DNA of 64,000 nt, from contig NC_079149.1 in assembly GCF_945859685.1 (NCBI RefSeq), forward strand, positions 26,137,118 to 26,201,117, read 5' to 3'. A model generated the notes under the pieces. That model was given only the letters and a program-made list of their open reading frames with translations. It ran no database searches and had not been told where the DNA came from. This document shows positions 22,171-34,339 of the stretch, in pieces. The stretch comes from Eupeodes corollae (lineage: Eukaryota > Arthropoda > Insecta > Diptera > Syrphidae). Position 1 is the stretch's first letter. Each line of letters begins with the position of its first letter. A program made the position numbers and the translations under genes.

Positions 22171-24764
22171 AGCCAAAGCTTTGTCTATCACAATGTCGCT
22201 TACTATCGTTTGTGCCAAGACAAGACTTTCTCAGCCAGTACCTCTTCACTGATGCATATTTGTTTGTCAAGCTAAGGTTTTGGCAATATATCAGCTTTAT
22301 GTAGGGACAGTTGAGGAATGTGGCGTCTCCAAAACCATCCTTCTTTATATTCGAAAACACAAATTTTTTGTAGGATTACTTTTGAAGTAATATAAGATTG
22401 ATCTCTAACACAAAAAAAGTTAAACCATTTTTAAAATGTTCAAGGCATATCAATAGTTAGTTTCCCTGATCCTGAGAACTATCTGTGCTGCTTTTGAAAA
22501 TTCTACCTGAAGTTTTGTCAAAATCGACTCAAGTAAAGTCATTTGCAAAAAGTTTATACTGTGAATTTAGATTTTGTTCGACTTATAGACCCTCACTCCC
22601 TCAGTCAAAAACACAAACCAAGTCTAAAATGTAGATACAAATAAATGAGTAATTGATTTTCTTTTCAATTTGACGTCACTTTTTATCGGTGGAATGAAAT
22701 CATCGGCAAGAGCTTCCCCACCCCAACTTCCTATATTACGAACAAAACAAATTTCAGCTAACTTTGCGGGAACAAGAATTTTACTAGACTTACGTCAGTT
22801 ATAATATAAACCAGTCAATACGCCAGCTATAAAAAGAATTCTTTCTTCTTTTTTTTTCTCTGTCCGAAATGACTATTGTTTGTTAGACTCAAATATAAAC
22901 TTCAACTTCAACTCCAACTCCAATGAGATTCCACACCGTCATAGACAAAGAAAAACTCATACAAAATTCGTCAGAGATAACACGCAAAGATTTCTGCGGT
23001 AGAAAAAAACAGCAAACAAGTCACGTGTACTACAGAATTTCCATATATAGTGAAACACTACAAAACAATAACAACAAACCTTTGTGAATAATTGCCGACA
23101 ATAAGGGGCGGGCGTGAGGCAGCAGCAAATACACCTCATCTCTCATCCTCAGCTTGAATAGGTATAAAACCTAACCTAACCAAACCAAACCATAACCACC
23201 CACTTTGGCCAAAACAATATTATTTGCCCCTCTCTGTTGTTCCCGAAATGAGTCATACCCGAAATAGAGAGTGATTTATGGAATATGAAACCTTGCACAA
23301 GGCAGAAAAGCCTGATGTACCTTACCTACAAAGTGAGTTAGGGCGCATAGAAAAAGACTTAAACTATAGTTGCATCGTCTTCTGCTTCATTAATCGTTGA
23401 TTTCTATAGAAAAACAAAAACTACACAAAGGGTGACAAGACGAGACGACGAACGTCGAAGACGAGGACAAAACAGGAGAGGGTGTGTATTGAATGTTTTC
23501 CCGACAACAGAAGAGACAAATATGCCAGACACGCAAAAACACAAATCCATAATATATATACATTTATACAAGTATGAAAAGGTAATACGAATATAGTTAT
23601 AAAGATAGAACTTCCTCTTATCCTTGGAAATGCAATATGAAATCAAGAAGGACGATACGTACGATATATTCTCAAGTAGGTAAGCTGCTATTTTCCACTC
23701 AACCTTTGTGCCAGTGTCACTTAACCCTTTTTATGTTTAATACCATCCAAGAGACGTCACTCGAAGAAGTCGTTTTGTCTTCGTTTTGGGTCTTTCAGAA
23801 AATACTTTTCACCGAATAGTTGGGAATATACATATTTTAGCTTCGTCTTTTGTTGTTGCTTTTGAATTCTATGAAGCAGCATTGTGCTGATTGTGAATTG
23901 CCTAGTGCCGCCATCGGTCGATCGATAACACAACATAATCCTCCTAGTCTCAGGACAACAACAACTACTATAACAACAACAAAGCACTACACATGACAAC
24001 AAGGTTGTTCGTCCCTCGGTGGTGCTCCTTGTTCCTTCCTTCTTTCCTTCTGGTGGTGCTGCTTCTGCTTCTGCTTCTGCTGCTCGGCTCGTCGTTGTGC
24101 TGTGCGCCACACCATCCTTCTTATCCATATATTGTGGATTTTCGTTGTCACATATATATGAAGTGAACTGAGCGGTGAGCATATGGACGACACATAGGAT
24201 ATTTTTATTTTGTTTTCGATGTGTATATATTTTGCCGCACATAAATGAGTCCCCTTCATTTCGTTTCCTCATCCCTTTTGCCAGCCTTTCCCAACCCAGC
24301 GCCATCCATAGCCTCACTGTATAAGAGTTATATTGTTCTGTGATGATGTACGAACACGAGGACAACAGAGGAGCTTGACCTATTCCTTGACGCCTGTGCT
24401 GTGTGAGTGCGCACTTAAATATTTGTTTTATATGCCACGGCAACATATTACATACACACATATATGTATAACAGTTATTATGTAATTAACAAAGGACAAG
24501 AGAATTCTCTTTGTCCTCTTCAAAACCATAAGGAGGATGATGCTATGCTGGGCAACAACAACAATCGAGAATATGTTCTTCGAACTTAGAAAAATAAGAG
24601 AGAACTTGTTGTGTGTGTTTTGAAAAATGTACATATATCCGAGTTGTTGGGCAAAGCTTGTGGGGCTGTGGAATAATCAAATTAGTTTATTGTTGCTAGG
24701 TAAATATTTTAGGTTGTTATTGAAACGGCAAACTTCTTATGAGAAGATAACATTTTCATAAAAT
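22171..24764. other. Non-coding region with simple repeats
   Basis: No gene was recognised. Simple repeats include 'ttcaacttcaactccaactcc' near 22901-22921, 'cctaacctaaccaaaccaaac' near 23170-23190, and a CTT/GCT trinucleotide run at about 24058-24083. A 234-codon - strand frame (23757-24461) crosses the trinucleotide run and is biased in composition. It may be intron or flanking DNA of a gene outside the window. Confidence 0.45.
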
Positions 24765-25745
24765 TACTTACTTATCCTTTCCCAATCCATGAAGGGCCTC
24801 TGCTGGGTTGTGGTCTTCCATTTTTTGTGGACCTTAGTAAGCACGCTTCAGTCGTCCAGACCAAGCGCTCTTGCGTCTTTAACAACCTGGTCCCGGTACG
24901 TAGGTTCAGTCTTCTTGGTCGCCTCACGCCTGGGGACTAGGATTCGAAGATTTCCTTGGCTAGTGCTGTTGTCCATTTGCTTAATGTGGCTAGAGCCAGT
25001 GTAGTCGAGCTCTTTAGACAAATTCCTTAATTCGGTACAGTCGTAGAATTCATGATTGAATCTCCGCCTCTTTTCGATCTTTTTGCATATGGAACCAAAT
25101 ATCCACCAAAGAATTTTTCTCTCGCAAGCGATAAGCACGGATACGAAGCGTGAGATAAAAAGTTATACTGGCGGTTCGGTAGCAGGTGAACTCTTCCATT
25201 ACTTCGAAGGACTTCTACCAACTAAGCGATGGACAGATGAGGCTTGGTGTGTTAGTAGCATAAACTTTGTTTTAAACTCATTCACTTCAAGGCCAACGCG
25301 TTCATCCAAAGCCGTGAATGCTTCTAGTTTAGCTTGCTTGGATCGGCCGATGTTGTCGATGTCGTCTTCATATCAGAGTAGTTGAGCAGAAATCTTAAGG
25401 ACAGTGCTTCCAGGTTAACATCACCTTTTACTTTTTTCTGCTCTAGGACTAGCTTACAGAAATCACATAATAGAGCATTTCCTTGTCGGAACCATGTATA
25501 TTTCTGGAACAACTCAAAGGTGATGTTAACCATTTGCACGTTGCACCGCGTACTTGTTAACATCATGAGGCAAAGGTGTATCAGTTTTTGTGAGATTCCA
25601 AGTTTTGACATCGCCAATAAAAGCTCTTGACGACTTATACTTTTATATTCGGCTTTGAATTCTTTCAAAAGATTGTGGCCCTCGACTTGAAATTCATAGG
25701 TGTTTCCAAGGATTTGCCTCAAAGTGAAGATTTTATCATACAATT
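24765..25745 (-). mobile_element. RTE-clade retrotransposon fragment R3 (separate subfamily)
   Basis: The - strand RT fragment (25324-25743) reads KIFTLRQILGNTYEFQVEGHN, then SRQELLLAMSKLGISQKLI, FRQGNALLCDFCKLVLEQ. The YADD site is lost: the position reads NYSDMKTTSTT. It is more distant from R2 and R5 than these are from each other. Further pieces of the C-terminus lie at 24830-25140. The 3' end at 24765-24778 shows the AAGT-type tail (on + 'acttacttatcc'). Confidence 0.7.
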
Positions 25746-25774
25746 ATTCGTTCTAAAAAAAACGCCAGACATGC

Positions 25775-26978
25775 TTCCAGCATGGATGTCCGAACTTTCC
25801 GAGGAGCTAACATCGACTCGGACCACTACCTTGTTGTAGCACTTCGGATTTCCAGACCCAAGGCAAAACAGGAAGGTGCTGGGAGGAGGTACAACGTCGA
25901 ACGGCTACAATCGCAGGAGATCGCCAAATTCTTTTCCGACCGAGTTACAAGTAACCTCTCTCGAAGTTCTCTGCCGCCAACACTATGTATCGAAAACCAG
26001 TGGCAACATTGACAAGATGCAACCAGAGAAGCTGCCTCTGATGTGCTGGGTTTCAAGCAGCCACCAACAAGGAACCCCTGGTTTGATGAGGAATGTCGGC
26101 AGGCAAATGCAGCCAAACAACAGGCACGCAAAGCGGCGCTGCATAAAAGGACGAGAGCTGCTCATGAGTTCTTTGAGCAGAAGAGGCGAAAGGGACACCT
26201 ACTCCTCAGTAGGAAAAAGAGTGAGCATGAGAAGCGTGCGGTCGAAGATGTTGAAAGGTTTAAAAGCAGTAATGAAGTTCGAAAGATTTATGAACAGGTG
26301 AAACGAAATTCCCAGGTACATAAACCTAGAACCGAAGGCTGCAAACACGAAAGTGGAAACATCATAGTGGAACAACAGTCAATGCTGAGGATATGGAAGG
26401 GCCACTTCTGCAAACTGTATAACGGCGACGAAGAACCGAATTCATCTGTCAGGCAGGATGATCCATTCAACATAGACGAAGTAAAGTTGCCATATCTATC
26501 AAAGTGTTGCTATATAAGACCCTTATCATCCCCGTCCTGCTATACGGTGCAGAAGCATGGACTATGACACAAGCGGATGAAAGTACCTTGGGTCGGTTTG
26601 AGAGAAAAGTTCTTCGTGTGATCTACGGTCCCGTATGCATCGAAGGGGAGTGGAGGAGAAGATAGAATGACGAGCTGTACAGCGACGTAGACTTAGCCAA
26701 AAGGGTAAAAGTCCAACGACTAAGATAACTGGGTCACGTAGAGCGCATGGAAACCAATGCTCCGGCCCGGAAAGTCTTCGAATCCACACTTACAGGACAG
26801 CGCAGTAGAGGAAGACCGCGCGGTGGCGCGCACAAGTTAAAATTGACCTCACCCAACTTGGAGCGCGATACTGGAGACATCTACCTAGGGACCAAGCTAG
26901 ATGGAGGAGTTTGTTGGGTGAGTCCCTAGTTCACACAGGACTGTAGCACCACCTTAAGGAAGTAAGTAAGTAAGAATG
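25775..26978 (+). mobile_element. RTE-clade internal-deletion copy R4 lacking the RT core
   Basis: Begins in the endonuclease tail (MDVRTFRGANIDSDHYLVV, about 25782-25840, with the SDH motif intact). It continues through the linker (RNPWFDEECRQANAAKQQAR; YEQVKRNSQVHKPR) to DDPFNIDEVKLPY at about 26455-26490. It then jumps directly to YIRPLSS and LLYGAEAWTMTQADEST, which lie after the RT palm in intact relatives. The entire catalytic RT, including YADD, is deleted. The 3' end has the C-terminal GQRSRGRPRGG region and an (AAGT)n tail at about 26955-26976. Confidence 0.83.
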
Positions 26979-28859
26979 TCCGTAAGGCATAAGAGGAAGG
27001 TTACGCCATGACAACTTAAATCCATCGAAACAGTACCTTTTTATTCCTTTTTCTCACCCGCCCTGTTTCTTAGCTGCCTTATTTTAAAACATTTGCTTGA
27101 TCTTAAACTCGAAAATTAGTTCAAATTCATTATTCAAAGAGATTGTGAATGTGCCTTCATGTCAAACACAAGTCTGTCCAAACCCCAAAACGACTTGACT
27201 TACCGGTAAAGTTTGAATCGAACGATATTTCCGCCAAAAACTTTAGTTATGCAAAAACTGTCAATTCTTATCTAACTGACTTTAAAATATTTTCCAACAT
27301 TTTAAGTACCTCCTTTAAAAAATCCAAATTTTTGTCATTTAGAAGCAGAACCACGAACTTTCCAACCTTTAATCACTGACAATGACGTTGCCTTAATGCT
27401 CCTCGAGGTGGTATCAACATCTTTCGTTGTCGTATCACCGCCGGCCGCCGCCGCCGCATGGTATGCACTGCACACACCAAACACAATAATAAATTGTTGG
27501 TTGGTTGTTTCTAGTACCACTGGCTGAGTGAACAACAAATTACCCTATTCTAGTTCTGAAAGCCGGGGACTAACGCCATCAATACAAAGAAGAACAAACA
27601 ACAACAAAAATATATCTGTAAGGTACTCGTATAGCGATACAAGAACAAAACATTGGGAAGTAGAGTAGAAGAGAAGAAATTCATTGTTTAAAATAAAATT
27701 TAGAAATAAAAATAAAAACAAAAACACACACATTCTAACTCGACAGGAATCCTTTTTCAGTTTTTTGTTTTTTTTTTGTGAATTGCTGCAATGCGTCGTC
27801 GTCATCGTCGTCATCCTCAGCGTCATTGTTGTAGGGCGCAGGAAGAAGAGAATTGGTATCGTCCTGAGCGCACGTCTCTACCGAATATTGTCGTCATATA
27901 TTGTATGTGACAAAAAAGCATACACCACACCACAAAGAGTGGTTCCCTTTTTCTGGCCCACATTTTGTTTCCTCCTCCAATTACCATCGGCTAATTGTGT
28001 TAATTTTAATGAGAGTCGATAGGAGGAGGTAAAGTCATGGAAGTTGTCGTCGTGGTTTGGGCTATGGCTATGACAATGACGACATATCGTCATCGGCGCC
28101 TTCCTTCCGTCTCTCGTGGCTCTTCATCGGCTGGTTTATATATATACTCGAATGTATACAAATATACAGTTTAAGTTAAAAAAACAGGATGCACCCCATG
28201 GCAGCAGTTAATACATATTTTGAATTGTTTTATTCCTGTGTCCTTAATGGGGATAATGGAAACAATATGCTCATCGTTCGATATTAATATTTGTGTGTTG
28301 TTGTTGTATATTCATACCTACCCCAAAAACCAAAAGGAAGGAAATGGCTGAGGGCAGAAAAGAGAGAGTGGATGTAATTTAGAAGGCTAATGCAATTGTG
28401 CGGTCTAATTTGTCGTTGGTTATGTTTTATTGAATTGATTCTGGGTTGGACTCGAACGCACCAGAAATCAGTTTGTTTTATGAAATTCAAGAAGAAATTG
28501 AGACTTGAAATTGGTTTTAAATTTCAAGCGAAAGGGTGAGTGTTGACAAAAATACTACAATTGTTTAGTTTTCATTCCAAAAAAAATTCTTTTTTCGTTG
28601 TCAAATTGGAAGAAATTGAAAACTTCACCATGGATATCGTTATTTTGAAAATACGCATTGAAAATTATTTAATTGGATTTATTTGTCTTACGGAGATAAA
28701 ATTTTATAAGTTTAAGTTAAGTTTAGTTTAGATAAAAGGATCGGTACCAAAAATATGGGCACTTATCACATTAGCAGATTCCATTCCCGTTTCTAAATAA
28801 ACCATCTTGATTTTTTATTAATGTTTTTAACATTATATCAGGTCCGTAAAACTGGAAAC
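26979..28859. other. Non-coding region with simple repeats
   Basis: No recognisable gene. A GC-rich patch (27440-27461, CCGCCGGCCGCCGCCGCC) and a GTCGTCGTCAT-type run (27796-27820) are present, with poly(A)/(T) tracts. Open frames at 27335-28093 on both strands cover these low-complexity runs and were not accepted. Confidence 0.45.
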
Positions 28860-29260
28860 AGCACAAGCGTATTTGAATATTTTAATGATGCAGTAATTTA
28901 GGGCACTTTTTGTGCTAAGTTAGTACTCTTATTCCGACTTGGTTCAAAAATCCCTTCCCCTTTAAACTTGTAGTGTTCCCAGCTTGGCGTCAAGCTAGAA
29001 ACACCACACCTTTGAATTCCCAATTTCCAAAAACTGATGATGAGATAATTTAGGGTTCTTTTTGGGCTCCTAAGTTAGCAAAACCCAATTTGGTATCTCA
29101 AGCCCTTACCCCCTTAATCACGTCGCAAAATTGAAATTTTTGGAGAGTTTTTACACCAAACTAAATTTTAAAAATTTAATGATGGGGTAATTTAGGGCTT
29201 ATTTTATGCTAGTTAAATGCTCTTATCTTGGTCCTTAAAATATTGGGTTCATTGTTTTGT
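28860..29260. repeat. Short tandem array, three units of about 142-152 bases
   Basis: The words 'atgatgnngTAATTTAGGG' followed by a T-rich stretch and 'ctaagttag' recur at 28894, 29046 and 29188 (start of TAATTTAGGG). This gives periods of 152 and 142 bases. Between them 'aatcccttcccc' / 'aagcccttacccc' also repeat in register. The units are diverged. No coding region was seen. Confidence 0.65.
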
Positions 29261-29399
29261 TAAAATACACAACTTATCGACTTGATATATGAACCATACA
29301 GAATGCAACCCAACATAGCCTAAATGCTTAAGGTTTTAAATTATATGTTAGGTCATCCTGGTATTGAGATTATAAATACCACAATATTGTTCTGAATGT

Positions 29400-29880
29400 T
29401 TCCAAACTAGCCAGGAGAGAACCTCTTTGATCGCTAAAATGTTCGCTTGGAAGACGCTACAATGGTAAGGGAGGCGGAATGAGATGCTTAGATTAAGTTT
29501 TTCTGAGTACACACCACTACCAACTCCCTCATTTGTCTTGAATCCATTTGTATAAAAATGAATGCTTTTGTCAACCAGAAGTTTTTTGTCTTACCATTCA
29601 TCTCTGGGTGGAATGGATACCTGGAAGTTTTTTTTTCCAAATTGGGGTTTTGGAATAGTGTAGTCTATGTACTTTGGTATAGAACCAAATAGGTTCAAAA
29701 TGATGGGGGGCCCCACATTGTTGTTTTTGCATTGAGATAAGGCGTTGAGTCTTTTAGCTGTACTCGCTGCCGCTTGTTAGCTGAAGACATCCCTCGAGTC
29801 AGATGGTGGAGAGTGTCTAACGCTGCTGAGAGTGTGGTTTTCTATGCCCGCTTATGCAGGGACACGCATATACATATGAG
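29400..29880 (-). mobile_element. Non-LTR retrotransposon family L, copy L2 (RNase H fragment)
   Basis: Clear nucleotide similarity to L1 in the same orientation: 'gacgctacaatggtaagggaggcggaatgag' corresponds to 4760-4790, and 'tagtgtagtctatgtactttggtat' to 4961-4985. It covers the region around the start of RNase H and the upstream linker. It is full of stops and lacks both element ends. More diverged than L1 and L3. Confidence 0.7.
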
Positions 29881-30699
29881 TAAAACTATGACAAAAACTT
29901 TGAGGTTATTAGGACTTATCTTAATATTGAACATATTTATAATTTAAATATTTGCAAGATTAAAAACAGTACACAATTAGCATGCGCTAACAATCATTGC
30001 TATAATTTGGCTGGATACAAAAAAAAAACACTTTTCAAGCGCCTTTAAGTTACTTTTGGAAAAAACCTTAAAACAAAATCGGTATTTCTCAGATATTAAA
30101 ATCACTAACTTTTAACTAAACAACTTATAAATACCAAATTTTATTGGTTTGGGATTCAAGAGTACGGGTTTTTGACGGGGATCTAAATCAACAATCAATA
30201 TTTCTAATGACAAAAAGGAATTAATTTTGTCATAAAATATTTAACAGACCGCGACTTTATTTGTGGAAGCTGCAGTTAACGAATTTGTTGTCCTTTATGT
30301 ATATTTTAGCGACAGGCTTTTCATTTACAGTTCTCTTTACTAACGCACTTTTTAATCGTTCGTGAAGAACTTTCTCGGACAGCCATAGTGAACATTAAAA
30401 AGGCTAGTCTTTGAGGTCACATTTTTAAATGAGAATTTGGGCAGTTTTCAAGTCCATGCTTTGCAAAATATGAAATGAAGTAAACACTTTTACTGCTATA
30501 AATATTTATAATGTAAATAGTAAACCAGATTTTTAATTTTGTGCTACAATCTTACTTTCGAGCTATAACCTACTTTGACACAATCGAATTTTAGGTAGTT
30601 GGTCTATAATAATAAACGAGAACAACTGTTAAATTTTGCTGGAACGGTAATTTCAAACTGAAAATGCATTTTTCAACCTCTGAATTGGACTTTCCAAAA
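29881..30699. other. AT-rich spacer, nothing recognised
   Basis: No coding region, repeat or RNA gene was recognised. Confidence 0.4.
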
Positions 30700-31015
30700 C
30701 TACAATGCCTCCATTTTCACTTCGAGGGTTGTTAGAAGTTAAATTCAATCAGAAGACGTGGAACATTTGCCATGGTCCCTATATTCATTAAACTTTAAGA
30801 TAATTGAGAACGTTTGGCCATGGCTTTTTCATAATTTTTATGAAGTTGGCAGATAAGAAGACGAAGACGAGGACACCCTAATCGAAGCTTTTCGGGATTG
30901 CTGTGTCGAAATTCCTGTGAGTATTGAAAAAATTTAATACTTCCATTCCAGACCTTGTTATAGAGGTACTATCAAAAAATGGCGGACATAGTCATTATAA
31001 ACCATAAATATTTTA
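30700..31015 (+). pseudogene. Tc1-like transposase C-terminal remnant T1
   Basis: In two + strand frames: FKIIENVWPWLFHNFYEVGR (where Tc1 relatives have a DLNPIENVW site), EDEDTLIEAFRDCCVEIPVS, then, after a shift, FNTSIPDLVIEVLSKNGGHSHY at about 30940-31000. The NGGHxHY ending is typical of Tc1-family transposases. The N-terminal two thirds are absent. Confidence 0.65.
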
Positions 31016-31059
31016 TTACTTTTTTTCGTTTTTTTCTGATATTATGCATGTGGCCCCAT

Positions 31060-31775
31060 CTTAGTGACGCACTTTTTTATACCCTTCTTGACTAGTTTAT
31101 TTTTTTATTTGTTGATCTTTGGGAAGCAGACCATAAATAACGTCGTAGATATGTCGGATTGGTTTTGGACAACAAGCGGTGGACGGCGATTTGTCGAACA
31201 AAATTTTCTTCAGCGACAAAGCACGTTTCGCACTCGGTGGGCATGTTAATAAACAAAATAATTAAAGAGAGACCATTATATCCACAAAAAGTCACTGTTT
31301 TATGCGCTTTTTAGTCCGGAGGTGTGATTGATCCTTACTTCTTCAAAAACTGCTGGTCATATGACCACATGCTTGTTTTGGCTCCGATTGAAGAAAACGA
31401 CTTGGAAAATAAACATATGGTTTAACAAGAAGGTGGCACATGCAACACAATTCGAACGAATATGGCTTTATTTCAAAAGAAACTTCCTGGCCCCGGAACT
31501 TCTCATCGCTCGAAGCGATAGCAACAGGCCATCAAGATGACGCGATTTGACAACGCTGGACTTTTATTGTGAGGCTACGCAAAAGACCGTGTTTATGCAC
31601 ATAAACCTTTAACTCTTGAGCACTTAAAAACCAAGATTCGTCAAGTTATGGCTGAGATACCGCCACAATATGTATGAAAAAGTGATCGAAGATCAATAAA
31701 TAAGAAATTTTATGAACAAAAATATTTCATGTCTTTTATTTACGCTTACTTTTGAAACCGAAAAATGGATAACCT
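31060..31775 (+). mobile_element. Tc1/mariner-superfamily element family M, copy M2
   Basis: + strand remnant of the M transposase. It has FFSDKARFALGGHVN (first Asp, with the usual following Glu changed to Lys) at about 31204-31250, GGVIDPYFF at about 31320-31345, a degraded second-Asp region near 31425-31450 and WGYAKDRVYAHKPLT-like sequence near 31570-31600. Several frames are broken. The 3' end at 31751-31774 (AACCGAAAAATGGATAACC) matches the outer end of M1, marking a terminal inverted repeat. The 5' end is missing. Confidence 0.75.
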
Positions 31776-34045
31776 TGTAAATTCTAAATATCATAATTAC
31801 TCTATATAAATACTTTCAGTTCAAAATACAGCAACAAATGTTCGAATTTATCATTAAAAGGATATAGGGTGGCAGTTTTCGTTTTTCATTGTTAATGAAA
31901 TGCTTTCCTCTTTACACCGAAACAAATATCAATTGATTGCTCTTCAAGAATACTATTTAGTTATTATCAAAAAGAAACAACTTATCAACTCCCCCATTAC
32001 CAATTGGGTTTAAAAATCAAATTGAATTCCTCCTTGGTCAAGATTGATTTTTTGTGTATTTAGGTGTACAGTACACACTTTTTTTATTTATTTTTTTTAA
32101 ACTTCCATATCTCAAAAAACCACAAGAATCTGCATATCCATATTTTCAAAACCATTCAACATTGTTTCAAAAATAAAAATAATCCCGATCTTCTAATTTA
32201 ACAAAGAAATTCTTCATAAAGTGTTAAAATGAAAAAAAAATTATAAATAAACAAAAATAAACCATTTGCGTCGTCCATCATCGTTGTCGTTGCCGCTCCT
32301 ATTTTTGATAAGGAATTCACAATGAATAATGAAGCAGACCATCTGCTCCCAAAGATTGCAAAACAAAATTAATCAGTTTCGTTTCGTAGAAATAAAAAAA
32401 AGTTCTGATAAAATAATTTAATAAAAACTGTAAGAGCAATTCGCGCGGTTTTTTTTTGTACTCTTTTTTTCTTGGCCTTGACAATTTGAACTGGTCAAGC
32501 AAGTGCAATGACAGTTAATTCGAGTCTCGAATTTTAGCCGCATTGGACTTGGAACCCAACATAAATGCTTACAAAATATCTTCTCATTGAATACACATAT
32601 TTACTTTCCAAAGAGGCAAAGAGCATTTAATTGATATCCATTTGTTAAGTTTGTTTCAAAAATGTTTAAAATCAAAATAAAAAAAAGTAATTCCTTTTAA
32701 AAAATTATTGTGATTTGTTTACAATGGACTCTCGATGATGAGCTAAGAGAGAGAAAAAAAAGAAAAGAAATGCGAATCGAACCGAATCAAAGGCAATGTA
32801 ATGGTAGTGGTGGTAGGGGTAGGTTAGTGAGACACCACCTCCCATCCTTGTCTGTCGCTTGCCATTAAATACCAATGACGAATGCGACAGACAAACTTTA
32901 AAAAACAATTACCGGTGCAAAATTGACAGAAAGTTGTTTGAAAAAAGTACAATTAAATTTTAATATTACTCACTCGAACGGTTCATCTTTAAATGCTGTT
33001 ATTACAGAACAATATGGGATTAAAGTGGATCCTCCTTTTTCTTGTTGGGACGGTTTTCCTTATGCAGGGAATCGGGTTAAAAAACACACACGGGATTCGG
33101 GGATAGGTATCACCTGGGAGATTTGGGTTTAACACAATTTTTTAAGTAATTCACTTATTTTACAGTGTTTTTTCTTGAACTTTTATTTAATTTTATTTTT
33201 GGGGCAGGGCAGAGAGCACTCCTTTTGTTAGAAGGATTTTTTTTAACAAATTTGTTGCACGCACTGTCGTCGTAAGTCGTAGTTAACACACACAAAGGCA
33301 CACTGTGGGTTTTCTTTTGACTTTGATGATTTGAATTTGTATTTTTTTACAATTGGAATTGGAAGGTTTTCTTTATAAACGGTAAACGAAGAGGACTATG
33401 TGATAATTTTGTTTTATTATTCTCAGACAACACGGCGAATGGTAGAGAAAAGCGACAAAACGTCTGACTCGATTTGGAACAAAACGCGACTGCTGGAGAT
33501 GATGAGAGAAAAATATTGCAGTTGTTGCGGTCTCTGTCGTTGAGAATTGTTTGACAGCAGTCATTTTAAGTGATGCCAAGAATATCTTTCAGATTAAGAA
33601 CTTACTTTGAAACAGGGATGATTTGAGGGAGATATTGAAAAATAATATGTAACGAAATGTAAAGGTAAATTACGATCCAAGCTGTGTTAGGGCGATGAAA
33701 CAATCATATTTAAAATCGAAACATCCACAATGTAACGTAAGATTATACATTAAAACTCCATCTGTCACAAAATATTTTGCAGTCATTTTATCATAAATAA
33801 AATTGTGTTCTTCAGTACTTAATCCATAGTTAAGAACATTCAATTCACCTTTATAAGAGAACTTCACTGCTGTTTAATCAAAAATTAAGTAGACATTTAC
33901 TAACTGGTTTCAAGTTCTTTTTAGTACTGGCATAGGACAGCTGTCAAACTATAACATAAGTTGAATATTTGCATATAAAAGGTGGTTGAATTTTAAGAAC
34001 CGATGTTGATTTTGTAGAGAACACAAATTATTTACAAAATTAATA
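31776..34045. other. Non-coding region, nothing recognised
   Basis: AT-rich, with poly(A)/(T) tracts and a G-rich stretch at 32800-32825 (gtaatggtagtggtggtagg). No coding region had family similarity. It may hold regulatory or intronic DNA of a neighbouring gene, but the sequence does not show which. Confidence 0.4.
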
Positions 34046-34049
34046 TCAA

Positions 34050-34300
34050 TTACGTGGCGCAAGAGTCCGTTGAAAACTGGGCCTAGTACTGTTGCCAGAA
34101 CTGAAGGGGACCTACAGTTTTAAACCAAATCGGAATGGCTAATTTGAGGCAGCACTTTTCATGACAAGAAATACTCTTGGAGGATTTGCCAATTCTTCGA
34201 AAGAGGAAGTACCGCTGAAAAACAACTTAAAATGGCAGAAGCAGAGATTGAACCTAAGGCATCTGGGATGACAGTCCAACGCACTAACCATCACGCTACG
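34050..34300 (-). mobile_element. tRNA-derived SINE, copy S1 (diverged)
   Basis: Same body as S2: 'cgtggcgcaagagtccgttg', 'cctacagttttaaaccaaat', 'cttttcatgacaagaa', then a tRNA-like head read on the - strand (GATGGTTAGTGCGTTGGACT). The polymerase III A box is well kept at about 34280-34292. The B box is degenerate (on + 'agattgaacct' where S2 has 'ggatcgaaccc'). No target duplication was found. Confidence 0.75.
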
Positions 34301-34339
34301 TTTACTACCATTTTTATTATGATAATATTAGTATGATTT

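Noticed and set aside
22178..22370. Possible L-family fragment after R2, because of 'gccaagacaagactt'
   Set aside because: Only this short word is shared with L1; flanking sequence does not align.
23757..24461. A 234-codon open frame on the - strand
   Set aside because: It runs over a CTT/GCT trinucleotide run and ACAACA-rich sequence, shows no domain, has odd composition and lacks recognisable splice or start context.
27335..28093. Open frames around 27.3-28.1 kb, both strands
   Set aside because: Low-complexity composition over trinucleotide and poly(A) runs; no domain.
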